From a virus, in IMG/VR virus record IMGVR_UViG_3300024348_000173, positions 1-30,188 of that record: 30,188 nt of DNA. The stretch is one strand, 5' to 3'. The notes beneath the pieces are model-generated. The model was not told the DNA's origin. It saw only the letters and a list, made by a program, of their open reading frames with translations, and ran no database searches. Both the position numbers and the translations under genes were made by a program. Below, piece after piece: positions 1 to 6,223 of this stretch (position 1 is the stretch's first letter; each line of letters begins with the position of its first letter).

Positions 1-260
1 TACAATGTTTTTCATCTAAGCATTGGGCGTGGCATTTAGGTATTGATCAAGAAGATTTCGCTAGAAATGGCGCTAAATATTCAAACTTAAATAAACTATC
101 TGTAGGTATCGAGGTTTGTAACTGGGGCTACCTTAAAAAGAAAGGCGACAAGTATTATAACTACGCTGGCGGTGTAGTTAATCCGTCTTACGTTACTGAA
201 CTAGAAACACCTTACAAAGGTTATAAGTATTGGTATAAATACAGCGACGCACAAATAGAG
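1..260. repeat. Terminal direct repeat, left copy (circular overlap)
   Basis: Matches 29929-30188 at 256 of 260 positions by eye. The four differences (128, 131, 146, 161) are C here and T in the right copy, and all fall in third codon positions of the amidase gene. Joining the copies restores one continuous amidase frame, so this is the overlap of a circular or circularly permuted genome rather than a duplicated gene. Confidence 0.93.
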
Positions 261-452
261 TCTTTACGCCAGTTAGTTGAATACCTTTGCGAAACTTACG
301 ACATTCCAAAAGACTATCGTTCTGAAATCTGGGCAATTGACAAAGAAGCATTTAAAGGGACTAAAGGAATTTTTACACATAACTCGGTTCGTAAAGACAA
401 GTCGGACATGTACCCAGACCCCCGCGTTATTAAAATGCTCGAAAACCTATAA
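1..452 (+). CDS. N-acetylmuramoyl-L-alanine amidase (endolysin), C-terminal part; 5' end at the other window edge
   Basis: Endolysin of the Amidase_2 (T7 lysozyme-like, zinc-dependent) family, which cuts the amide bond between N-acetylmuramic acid and L-alanine in peptidoglycan. The first full codon is at base 3; this piece encodes residues 68-216 of a 216-residue protein whose start is at 29730. Visible here are the conserved VGIEVCN segment (E104 of the full protein) and the C-terminal THN...DKSD segment, where H193 and D202 are the expected zinc ligands; the first ligand, H32, lies in the piece at 29730. The stop TAA is at 450-452, three bases before the spanin gene. It sits between holin and spanin as the middle gene of the lysis cassette. 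The reading frame at base 1 is set by the right-hand copy of the repeat. Confidence 0.93.
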   Translation, partial: QCFSSKHWAWHLGIDQEDFARNGAKYSNLNKLSVGIEVCNWGYLKKKGDKYYNYAGGVVNPSYVTELETPYKGYKYWYKYSDAQIESLRQLVEYLCETYDIPKDYRSEIWAIDKEAFKGTKGIFTHNSVRKDKSDMYPDPRVIKMLENL

Positions 453-455
453 CAG

Positions 456-908
456 ATGAAAGTTTCGATAATTATTCTGTCGCTAATTTCTACTATATTT
501 GCGACAAGTTGCAGCGTGAACTATCATTTACGTAAGGCAATTAAAAAAGGCTATAGCTGTGACGTGGATAGTGACACAATTACTATTTCATCTATTGACT
601 CCATTCCGTACGTTTTAAGAGACTCTATTTTCTGGGAAAGGATAATAGTCCAAAAAGATACAATAGTTCGTTATAAACGTTCCTACGTGCCTAAAACGCG
701 GTTTCAAACTAAGATTGAATATAAATACAAAACAAAAGTCCTAAAATCGGACGTTGAAAAGATAAAATATAAAAATAAATACATAACAAAGACGAAAATT
801 AATTGGTTATTTGTTATAATTGCATTCGTTTTAGGATTCCTTACGAGGTTATCTTTTAGCGAAACCTTTAGAAGTAGGTTAAAACTTCTACCTAAACTTT
901 TCAAATGA
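456..908 (+). CDS. Probable unimolecular spanin (outer-membrane lipoprotein with C-terminal TM)
   Basis: A 150-residue protein with a lipoprotein-type signal (hydrophobic residues 4-16 followed by ATSC, so Cys19 would be lipidated), a periplasmic middle rich in charged residues and beta-branched repeats such as IKYKNKYITKTK, and one C-terminal membrane helix (about 116-133) followed by a basic tail that would stay in the cytoplasm. This two-anchor topology is that of u-spanins such as T1 gp11, which link the outer and inner membranes and fuse them at the end of lysis. It follows the amidase by 3 bases and its stop overlaps the next start (ATGA). The function is inferred from topology and position; spanins have little sequence conservation. 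The lipobox is imperfect (A-T-S-C rather than L-x-x-C). Confidence 0.72.
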   Translation: MKVSIIILSLISTIFATSCSVNYHLRKAIKKGYSCDVDSDTITISSIDSIPYVLRDSIFWERIIVQKDTIVRYKRSYVPKTRFQTKIEYKYKTKVLKSDVEKIKYKNKYITKTKINWLFVIIAFVLGFLTRLSFSETFRSRLKLLPKLFK

Positions 909-1999
909 ATAAAAACAAAGGCGGGCGCCCAGTAGTAAGCAAAGGCGTTCCACGTGTGCGGTTAAGTCCGCAAGAATTCGACCTAATTAAACAATATCGG
1001 GCAATCAAAGACAAGTCTAACGAAATGGGCTTAAACGAAAACGATGTTAAACACGGCTGGATAAAAACAAAAGACGCAAGTTTATTCTTTGCTAACCCTA
1101 GTTTTAACGCTGGTAAAGAATTAGACCTAGACTTTCATAAGCTACTAGAAAACGCGCCTAAAATAAACACGGAAAAAGTAAAGAAAAAAGAGTATAGCGG
1201 TGAATTCGACAAGTTAGTTTTTACAGACGTACATATAGGTATGGACGCTAGCGACAAAGGTCGTAGTTTATACCCGTCCGAATGGAATGAAGACATACTT
1301 TTCGAGCGTTTGTCTAAAATGATAGACTACACACTAGCTAAACAGAATAGCAACGTACTTTATATATTAGATTTAGGCGACTATTTAGACGGCTTTAACG
1401 GACAAACTACTAGAGGCGGTCATTCGTTACCACAAAACATGAGTAACCAAAAAGCGTTTGACGTTGGTTTTCTATTTAAGACTTTATTAATTACCCAGCT
1501 TTCGCCGTTCTACGACAAAATCTACGTTCGTAATATTTGTAACGATAACCATAGCGGGGACTTTTCCTACTTTGTTAACCAGTTCTTTAAAACGTATGTC
1601 GAAAGGGATTTAAAAAACGTCTTAGTAACTAACCAGACTTTGTTTATTGATCATGAAATAATAGGCAATAAATGTTTTGTAACGACACACGGAAAAGATA
1701 CGCATAACATGAAGTTCGGTTTTAAACCTAAGATTGACCCTAACCAAATCAATAGAATACTAGGGTATCTAAATACGAACCAACTATTGAACAAAGGCTA
1801 CGAAATAATCTTTGAAAAAGGCGACAGCCATTTATACTTATTCGATTCGTCTAGTAGTGATGTGTTTAAGTATTATAATTACCCAGCTTTTAGCCCGTCT
1901 TCTAACTGGGTGGCTATGAATTTCCAGCTAGGTAAAAGCGGATTTATACATTTTAACTACGATTTAGAGCAAAAGAGTATAAACGAGTTCTTTTTTTAA
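905..1999 (+). CDS. Calcineurin-like metallophosphoesterase
   Basis: A 364-residue protein with the motif series of the metallophosphoesterase superfamily: TDVHIG (D108, H110), LGDYLDG (G158-D159), NDNHSG (N215, H216, replacing the usual GNHD), TTHGKDTHN (H262, H267) and GDSH (H309). Such enzymes cleave phosphomono- or diesters, including DNA ends or cyclic nucleotides; the substrate cannot be told from sequence. The first 20 residues are basic and contain GGRPV, which resembles an AT-hook core, so nucleic-acid contact is possible. It overlaps the spanin stop by 4 bases and is the last gene of the late arm, followed by a terminator. A DNA-processing or anti-defence role is only a guess. Confidence 0.8.
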   Translation: MNKNKGGRPVVSKGVPRVRLSPQEFDLIKQYRAIKDKSNEMGLNENDVKHGWIKTKDASLFFANPSFNAGKELDLDFHKLLENAPKINTEKVKKKEYSGEFDKLVFTDVHIGMDASDKGRSLYPSEWNEDILFERLSKMIDYTLAKQNSNVLYILDLGDYLDGFNGQTTRGGHSLPQNMSNQKAFDVGFLFKTLLITQLSPFYDKIYVRNICNDNHSGDFSYFVNQFFKTYVERDLKNVLVTNQTLFIDHEIIGNKCFVTTHGKDTHNMKFGFKPKIDPNQINRILGYLNTNQLLNKGYEIIFEKGDSHLYLFDSSSSDVFKYYNYPAFSPSSNWVAMNFQLGKSGFIHFNYDLEQKSINEFFF

Positions 2000-2036
2000 T
2001 GTATATTTGAACTTTCATAATAGGTTTTTAAGAATT

Positions 2037-2070
2037 AGGGTTAGCAGTTGAAAGCGTTAACCCTTTTTTT
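2037..2070 (+). terminator. Rho-independent terminator ending the late arm
   Basis: AGGGTTA (2037-2043) can pair with TAACCCT near 2058-2064 across a short loop, and the 3' arm runs into seven or more T residues. It lies 38 bases after the metallophosphoesterase stop and separates late from early transcription. Confidence 0.85.
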
Positions 2071-2251
2071 ATTAAATATTTGTCCAGTTTTTTTGACAAT
2101 TTACTGGACATTAATCGGTTTTATTCCGATTATCTAAATGAATTTTTCCAATTTTACACTTATTTTAATACCTTTTCGGGTATAAATTTTACAAGTAAAT
2201 ACAAGCAATTCAAAAATAAATGTAAAAAACTTTAAAAAAATGTTAAAAAAG
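2071..2251. other. Non-coding AT-rich region with clustered hairpins (regulatory or origin candidate)
   Basis: No gene is seen between the terminator and the early promoter. Three inverted repeats stand close together: TGTCCAGT at 2081-2088 with ACTGGACA at 2103-2110 (8 bp perfect, 14-base loop); TAATCGG at 2112-2118 with CCGATTA at 2126-2132 (7 bp perfect, 7-base loop); ATACC at 2168-2172 with GGTAT at 2079-2083 plus 100, that is 2179-2183. The rest is A/T runs. Neither of the first two hairpins is followed by a T run, so they are not ordinary terminators. It is the largest gap in the genome and sits at the late/early boundary, which fits an operator region or a replication origin; the sequence alone does not decide. 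Confidence 0.5.
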
Positions 2252-2282
2252 TTTGGTAGTTCGGATTTAGTATTTATATTTG
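2252..2282 (+). promoter_or_regulatory. Early promoter, Bacteroidota type
   Basis: TTTG at 2252-2255, a 19-base spacer, then TATATTTG at 2275-2282, matching the Bacteroidota -33/-7 consensus (TTTG, 19-21 bases, TAnnTTTG). Transcription would start near 2289, giving a leader of about 30 A-rich bases before the first early gene at 2321. Confidence 0.82.
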
Positions 2283-2320
2283 CATATAATTAATTCACAA
2301 ACACACAAAAAAAACAAGTT

Positions 2321-2488
2321 ATGAAAACGAAAAAAGAAATGAACGAAATTATTTTAAAAGAGTTAAACGACTTATGGAATGAGTACGAACAATTTAACGA
2401 AGTATTAGGCGCAGACCACGAAGCTACGCAAAGAGCTGCGACACGTTGGGCGTCAATTAATGAACTAGTAATAAAATTAGGACTATGA
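2321..2488 (+). CDS. Small early protein, 55 aa, unknown function
   Basis: First open frame downstream of the early promoter: 55 residues, starts MKTKKEMNEI and ends VIKLGL. It is predicted largely helical and charged, with no membrane segment and no motif I recognise. The ATG follows AACAAGTT and an A-rich leader, and the stop overlaps the next start (ATGA), so the two are probably translationally coupled. First position in the early operon is often used for host-takeover proteins, but nothing in the sequence shows this. An alternative start (Met7, base 2339) would shorten it to 49 residues. Confidence 0.7.
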   Translation: MKTKKEMNEIILKELNDLWNEYEQFNEVLGADHEATQRAATRWASINELVIKLGL

Positions 2489-2682
2489 AAAATATAAATT
2501 TACAAGAATCATTCGGCGACATCTGCGCTGGTGTAGTTATTTTGATCGTAATTAGTTTGGCTGTAATTAGACCTTATGGCGCGGAAAACACGAACGAAGT
2601 AAAACAAGAAGTAACAGAAAAAGCCGTTAAGCAAAGCAAAGTCTTAGAAAAGTACGGCGAATTAATAACTAAAAACTGGTAA
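2485..2682 (+). CDS. Small single-pass membrane protein, 65 aa
   Basis: Residues 12-30 (ICAGVVILIVISLAVI) form one clear membrane helix, followed by a charged tail rich in Glu, Lys and Gln (about 33-65). There is no signal-peptidase site or lipobox. It starts within the stop of the preceding gene (ATGA) and ends two bases before the next start, so it belongs to the early operon. The function is unknown; small early membrane proteins of phages sometimes act in superinfection exclusion, which here would be speculation. Confidence 0.72.
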   Translation: MKNINLQESFGDICAGVVILIVISLAVIRPYGAENTNEVKQEVTEKAVKQSKVLEKYGELITKNW

Positions 2683-2684
2683 CA

Positions 2685-3047
2685 ATGTTTGATATTTTAG
2701 AATGTGAACTAGACGTATACACGTTAAATTTATCCTATAGCTATAAAGGCTTTATTTACGACGTTGTCTGCGACTTTGACTGGTTAGACAAAGAATATAA
2801 CGGGTCTATGTTAGACTTTAGTTTAAAACCAATTAAAGGAACGTATTTTAGTGGCGAAGTAGGTAACGACGAAGAAGGCGAAATAGAAATAACACCAGCT
2901 TATTCAGAATGGCTTTTAGAAATGGTAAGAGAATACAGAAAAAAACACATTTATTTTATGTGTGAAGAAGAAGAAAACGAACTAAGAAAATTAGATTTAA
3001 ACGTAGAAGACGACAACCCTCAAAACTGGCACTACTATGGTATTTAG
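2685..3047 (+). CDS. Acidic hypothetical protein, 120 aa
   Basis: A soluble, strongly acidic protein (a CEEEENE run near residues 93-99 and NVEDDNP near 107-113) with several Tyr and Trp residues. No motif I can name. The start follows the previous stop by two bases. The composition (negative charge, aromatic residues, early operon) resembles small inhibitors that mimic DNA, but this is only a compositional resemblance. The last 11 bases overlap the preferred start of the next small gene. Confidence 0.72.
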   Translation: MFDILECELDVYTLNLSYSYKGFIYDVVCDFDWLDKEYNGSMLDFSLKPIKGTYFSGEVGNDEEGEIEITPAYSEWLLEMVREYRKKHIYFMCEEEENELRKLDLNVEDDNPQNWHYYGI

Positions 3048-3165
3048 ACTTCAAAGAATGGTAAGGTTCTGGACGACCAAAACCACCCATGAACACGTAA
3101 GAGGTTCTTTTAACGAAGAACTTTATAAAAGAATTTGTGAAATTAAATTTACCCAGAACTTATGA
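3037..3165 (+). CDS. Very small basic protein, 42 aa, unknown
   Basis: Frame from ATG 3037 to TGA 3163-3165, 42 residues; a second in-frame ATG at 3058 would give 35. Its end overlaps the next start as ATGA, the same coupling used by its neighbours, and it fills what would otherwise be the only 115-base hole in this operon. The product is basic, with RFWTTKTTHEHVRGSF near the middle. No family is recognised. Confidence 0.55.
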   Translation: MVFRLQRMVRFWTTKTTHEHVRGSFNEELYKRICEIKFTQNL

Positions 3166-3407
3166 CACCAAAAGAAACAGCAGAATTTATTTTAGATGAA
3201 TGTTATAGATTAGAATTAGAAACGGTTTACTATGGCGTTAACAATTATTTAGCCAAGAAATTTTGTGATATTGCAATAGAAGCTGGTTTAGAATTTGAAA
3301 AGAAAATGGTTAAAGATTTAGAAATACTATGCAAAGAAATGAATAGGGAATTTAAGTTCGAGGGTTATTTTTGGGATGAAGTTAAACAAGAAATTGAAAA
3401 GTTATGA
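3162..3407 (+). CDS. MTPKE-family small protein, paralogue 1, 81 aa
   Basis: Starts MTPKETAEFI and ends FWDEVKQEIEKL. The same beginning (MTPKEKA) and ending (EVK-x-EI) recur in the products at 8633 and 9371, so these are three divergent copies of one small helical family. A central segment FCDIAIEAGLEF matches CALIAVDEIINN in the 9371 copy in position and pattern. Function unknown; I know similar short proteins from flavobacterial phages but cannot name a domain. It is coupled to both neighbours by ATGA overlaps. Its codons are more AT-rich than those of flanking genes, suggesting a mobile origin. Confidence 0.8.
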   Translation: MTPKETAEFILDECYRLELETVYYGVNNYLAKKFCDIAIEAGLEFEKKMVKDLEILCKEMNREFKFEGYFWDEVKQEIEKL

Positions 3408-3550
3408 AATTTAAACTGGTATACTACAGCGGTTCGAATGTTATTCACAGCTGGACGTTTGACAATAAAGCGTTGTGTAATTGGAAAAAGAAAGAACTAA
3501 GGTCAAGGGGACTTTGTTTATTAGGTAATTTTAGAATAGAAAAAGCATGA
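3404..3550 (+). CDS. Small basic protein, 48 aa, unknown
   Basis: ATG at 3404 overlaps the stop of the previous gene, and its stop TGA overlaps the next ATG (3547), giving a continuous coupled chain. The 48 residues start MKFKLVYYSG and carry a basic stretch (WKKKELRSRG, about 27-36) that could bind nucleic acid. Two Cys residues (25 and 38) do not form a recognisable zinc motif. No family recognised. Confidence 0.65.
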   Translation: MKFKLVYYSGSNVIHSWTFDNKALCNWKKKELRSRGLCLLGNFRIEKA

Positions 3551-3948
3551 ACGACAAAATAATAGAAGTAATCCGAGTTTTTATTGATCGTGACGGATTA
3601 AACACACCAAACAGAAAACGCCAACAGATTTACAAAAAGGCGTATTTACAACACAAGCTAAAGGAATGCGGACTAACTTACAAGGCTATAGCTGAAATGT
3701 TCAATATGACGCACGCCAGCGCTATACATAACATTAAAACGCACTACATTTTAGTTCAATACCACAAAAACGAATACGAGGCTTATATATATGAATACTT
3801 AGAGACTCTAGACGGCTATAAAGTAGAACCAAAAACACGGAATTTAATAGAAGACATTAACAATTGTGCTAATTTATACCAGTTAAACAGAGTTAAACGC
3901 TGGATTCGTGAAAAAAAATATGAAATAGATGCAACTTTAATAGAGTAA
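3547..3948 (+). CDS. DnaA domain IV-like DNA-binding protein
   Basis: A 133-residue protein whose N-terminal half (about 18-65) resembles the DNA-binding domain IV of DnaA. A basic RKRQQIYKKAYLQHKL helix is followed by LTYKAIAEMFNMTHASAIHNI, where the THASAIH stretch corresponds to the DnaA signature around DHTTVLH. The AAA+ part of DnaA is absent, so it cannot open an origin by itself. Stand-alone domains of this kind occur in phages and could recognise DnaA boxes, mark the phage origin, or divert host replication; this is inference. The C-terminal half is helical and charged with no clear domain. It lies just upstream of the structured RNA and the replication genes. Confidence 0.68.
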   Translation: MNDKIIEVIRVFIDRDGLNTPNRKRQQIYKKAYLQHKLKECGLTYKAIAEMFNMTHASAIHNIKTHYILVQYHKNEYEAYIYEYLETLDGYKVEPKTRNLIEDINNCANLYQLNRVKRWIREKKYEIDATLIE

Positions 3949-3954
3949 ATACGT

Positions 3955-3962
3955 TATATTTG
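3955..3962 (+). promoter_or_regulatory. Possible promoter -7 element ahead of the structured RNA
   Basis: TATATTTG matches the Bacteroidota -7 box exactly and would start transcription near 3969, right at the first hairpin. No good TTTG lies 19-21 bases upstream (only TTTA at 3936-3939), so it may be weak or need an activator. Without it, the RNA would be transcribed from the early promoter. Confidence 0.5.
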
Positions 3963-3967
3963 TACAC

Positions 3968-4058
3968 GCGTTCATCCGACATTATAAACGCAAAGGTATT
4001 ATTTAGCCATTTTAATGAACAAGAGGTCGGATGCTTGGGATTTAAAGTGGCTTTTTTT
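3968..4058 (+). ncRNA. Structured leader RNA with complementary hairpin loops over an intrinsic terminator
   Basis: Hairpin 1 pairs GCGTT (3968-3972) with AACGC (3987-3991). Hairpin 2 pairs AGCCATTTTAA (4005-4015) with TTAAAGTGGCT (4042-4052; 11 bp, one G-U) and is followed by seven T (4052-4058), as in an intrinsic terminator. The loop of hairpin 1 holds CATCCGAC (3973-3980), and the loop of hairpin 2 holds its perfect complement GTCGGATG (4026-4033), so the loops could kiss or form a pseudoknot. A competing pairing, GTTCAT (3970-3975) with ATGAAC (4015-4020), would disturb both stems. The region lies between the DnaA-like gene and the replication initiator and has no coding frame of note. 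It could be an attenuator of the replication genes or a short separate RNA of about 90 nt. No known RNA family recognised. Confidence 0.62.
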
Positions 4059-4078
4059 ATGCTGAAAAATTAAATACA

Positions 4079-4693
4079 ATGAGTAAAGAACTTCCATTCT
4101 TTAAGTTTAACGCCACCGAGTGGATAACTGGTAACATAAGTTACGAATCATTTGAACTTCAAGGCGCATTTATTAGCGTATGTGCTGAATACTGGAATCG
4201 TAATAACCAAATGACAATAGAAGAAGCAAAGCTGCGTTTACGTAATGCCGAAATAGTTGATTTATTAATAGCAAAAGGATATTTAAAAACGAAAAAAAAT
4301 AATTTAGTTATTAGATTTTTAGATTTAGAGAAACAAGAAATAAAAGCTAAACGTTTGAAACTCAGTGAATCTGGACGCAAGGGTGGCTTAAGCAAGGCTA
4401 AAGCGTCGCTAAAGCAAGGCTCTAGCATTATAGATAAAGATAAAGAAGAAGATACTATAATAGTTCGCAAACAAAAGTTTGGCGATAAATTAAAACCTTT
4501 TTTAGAATCTTATGAAAAGCAAATGATTAGGGAATTTTTTGACTATTGGACTGAACACGGCGACAAAGACAAGAAAATGCGATACGAAAAACAGACTTCG
4601 TTTAACATTGAATTACGCTTAAAGACATGGCTTAAAAATAAAATCGAAAGAAATAAACCTAAATTTAATTTACCCACTACAATTATAGACTAA
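4079..4693 (+). CDS. Replication initiator / replisome organiser-like protein (Lin1244/Lin1753-like N-terminus)
   Basis: 204 residues. The N-terminal part (1-75, KELPFFKFNATEWITGNI and onward to a short winged-helix-like segment LIAKGYLK) resembles DUF4373/Lin1244-Lin1753 and DUF1376-type domains found at the start of phage replication proteins. The middle (about 95-130) is polar and basic with SGRKGGLSKAKA, a typical linker. The C-terminal part (YEKQMIREFFDYWTEH, later FNIELRLKTWLKN) matches the C-terminal helical end of phage replication organisers. Such proteins bind the origin and load the helicase, which is encoded directly downstream with a one-base overlap of stop and start. Domain names are from memory. 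Confidence 0.72.
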   Translation: MSKELPFFKFNATEWITGNISYESFELQGAFISVCAEYWNRNNQMTIEEAKLRLRNAEIVDLLIAKGYLKTKKNNLVIRFLDLEKQEIKAKRLKLSESGRKGGLSKAKASLKQGSSIIDKDKEEDTIIVRKQKFGDKLKPFLESYEKQMIREFFDYWTEHGDKDKKMRYEKQTSFNIELRLKTWLKNKIERNKPKFNLPTTIID

Positions 4694-5682
4694 TGTACAA
4701 AAGACTAACAAACGTAAATAACGAACTTTTCGATATACGCCAACAGAAAGACGTACGCGGAAAGTCAATAGGCTGGGACTGGGATTTATTACCGTACACA
4801 ATAAAAGAAGGCTGCACTACTTATATAGGTTCTGCGCCAGCTAGTGGAAAAACGGAACTTTGGTTTGAAATTCTTATAAACCTTTCGTGTTTACATAACT
4901 GGAATCATGTAATATTTTCGCCAGAAACTGGTAGTAGTGCTGAAATATTCGCCGAACTATGTTACAAGTATATCGGAAAACCCTACGTACAAGGTCAAAA
5001 CTCTATGTCGAACAGCGAACAAGTAATAGCTGAAATGTTTATTAACGAACATTTTATTGTAATTGATCCAATAGACGAAGACCTAACTATTACAAAATTT
5101 TACGAACTAGTAGACGAAATAGAGAAAAAAGAGGGCATGAAAATACACACCACAACTATTGACCCGTGGAACGAACTAACCGAGGAATTTATACAAGCTG
5201 ACCTAGGACGCGAAGATAAGTATCTTAGTAGGATTTTAGGACAAGTAAGAAAAAACGCGCGTAAAACTGGACGGCATAACTGCGTAATTAATCACGTACG
5301 CGACCAACCTATGGTAAGTAGTAAAACAATAGCTGGAACCGACATAAGTTATTTCCCTATGCCTAGCGCTAGAGACTTCGCGGGCGGTCAAGTTTGGTTT
5401 AGAAAAGGTCTAAGCGTATTAATACCATGGCGACCACCTTACGGCTTGTTGGATTCAGAGGGTAACGGCGCAGAAAAAAACGAAGTACATTTAAAAGTAG
5501 CCAAAAGCAAACCGAAAGGCGTATCGAAAAACGGAGTTTATAAGTTATATTTGGACTTAGATAAATACCAGTATTATATGCTAGATTTTAAAGGGAATAG
5601 GATTTACGCAAATAGGGAAAAGAAACAAGCGCCACAGCTTAAAATGACAAATTTAGGACACAAATTAAAATCAATGCAATAA
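4693..5682 (+). CDS. RecA/DnaB-superfamily replicative helicase
   Basis: 329 residues with a P-loop SAPASGKTE (47-55), a Walker B-like strand TTTIDPWNEL (D157), and a DnaB motif-3-like strand NCVINHVRDQ (H201). A C-terminal segment, FAGGQVWFRKGLSVLI, resembles the DnaB region that follows the mobile loop. The N-terminal domain of DnaB is missing, as in many small phage helicases. It would unwind DNA at the fork after loading by the upstream initiator-like protein; the two genes overlap by one base. No primase domain is seen, so host DnaG is probably used. Related AAA proteins without proven helicase activity remain an alternative. Confidence 0.78.
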   Translation: MYKRLTNVNNELFDIRQQKDVRGKSIGWDWDLLPYTIKEGCTTYIGSAPASGKTELWFEILINLSCLHNWNHVIFSPETGSSAEIFAELCYKYIGKPYVQGQNSMSNSEQVIAEMFINEHFIVIDPIDEDLTITKFYELVDEIEKKEGMKIHTTTIDPWNELTEEFIQADLGREDKYLSRILGQVRKNARKTGRHNCVINHVRDQPMVSSKTIAGTDISYFPMPSARDFAGGQVWFRKGLSVLIPWRPPYGLLDSEGNGAEKNEVHLKVAKSKPKGVSKNGVYKLYLDLDKYQYYMLDFKGNRIYANREKKQAPQLKMTNLGHKLKSMQ

Positions 5683-5978
5683 TGGACATAGGACTAAAAC
5701 TATTACTAGCAAAGGGCAAAATTCTTTCGATGAAATGGCGAATTAAATTGACCCGCGAAGAACTAGAGAAAAAACGACCAACCGCGAAAGCATTTATAGA
5801 AGGCGCTAACGACGTAGAAATAGACCTAGACGAAGTTTATAACGTAATAGACGACCTAGAAACAGAACTGCGAATACAAGGACGCGAAATAAACCGCTGT
5901 TTACAGATTAACGGACAGCTAAAACAAAGAATAGAAGAACTAGAACACGAACTTAAATTTAAAAATGTAGACTTATGA
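5682..5978 (+). CDS. Coiled-coil hypothetical protein, 98 aa
   Basis: Follows the helicase with a one-base stop/start overlap. Residues 45-95 form a heptad-rich acidic/basic helix (VYNVIDDLETEL onward to IEELEHELK), a likely coiled coil. The N-terminus is amphipathic. A second in-frame ATG (5730) could give an 82-residue form. No family recognised; the position suggests an accessory role in replication or recombination. Confidence 0.72.
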   Translation: MDIGLKLLLAKGKILSMKWRIKLTREELEKKRPTAKAFIEGANDVEIDLDEVYNVIDDLETELRIQGREINRCLQINGQLKQRIEELEHELKFKNVDL

Positions 5979-6223
5979 CAAAAGAACAGAAACTAGTAGC
6001 GCTTTGCGCACTATTACCAGTAGTAGGCGACTGGATAGAAGACCTAAACGACCAGCGAATATTTACAAAGCTAGTTAAACAACGCGCAAACATGCTATTA
6101 ACTGAAATAAGACGCATAGATAACGACGTTTTAAGCACTGGTGAACAAGAAATTTTTAACCAGCAAGTAGACTTACAGCGTGCGTTTATTCAATTCGTTT
6201 CAAAACAAATAAAACTAGACTAA
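5975..6223 (+). CDS. Hypothetical helical protein, 82 aa
   Basis: Overlaps the previous stop by 4 bases (ATGA) and the next start by one (TAATG). It is all-helical in appearance, starting MTKEQKLVALCALLPVVGDW, with no membrane segment long enough to be certain and no catalytic motif. Similar short proteins occur beside phage replication genes, but I cannot name the family. Confidence 0.7.
   Translation: MTKEQKLVALCALLPVVGDWIEDLNDQRIFTKLVKQRANMLLTEIRRIDNDVLSTGEQEIFNQQVDLQRAFIQFVSKQIKLD

Noticed and set aside
277-459. 60-codon rightward frame
   Set aside because: Lies in another frame inside the amidase coding sequence, which has clear family motifs.
2002-2009. TATATTTG promoter-like box just before the late terminator
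   Set aside because: No -33 element, and a transcript would end at the terminator after about 55 bases; a chance match is likelier, though a tiny RNA cannot be excluded.
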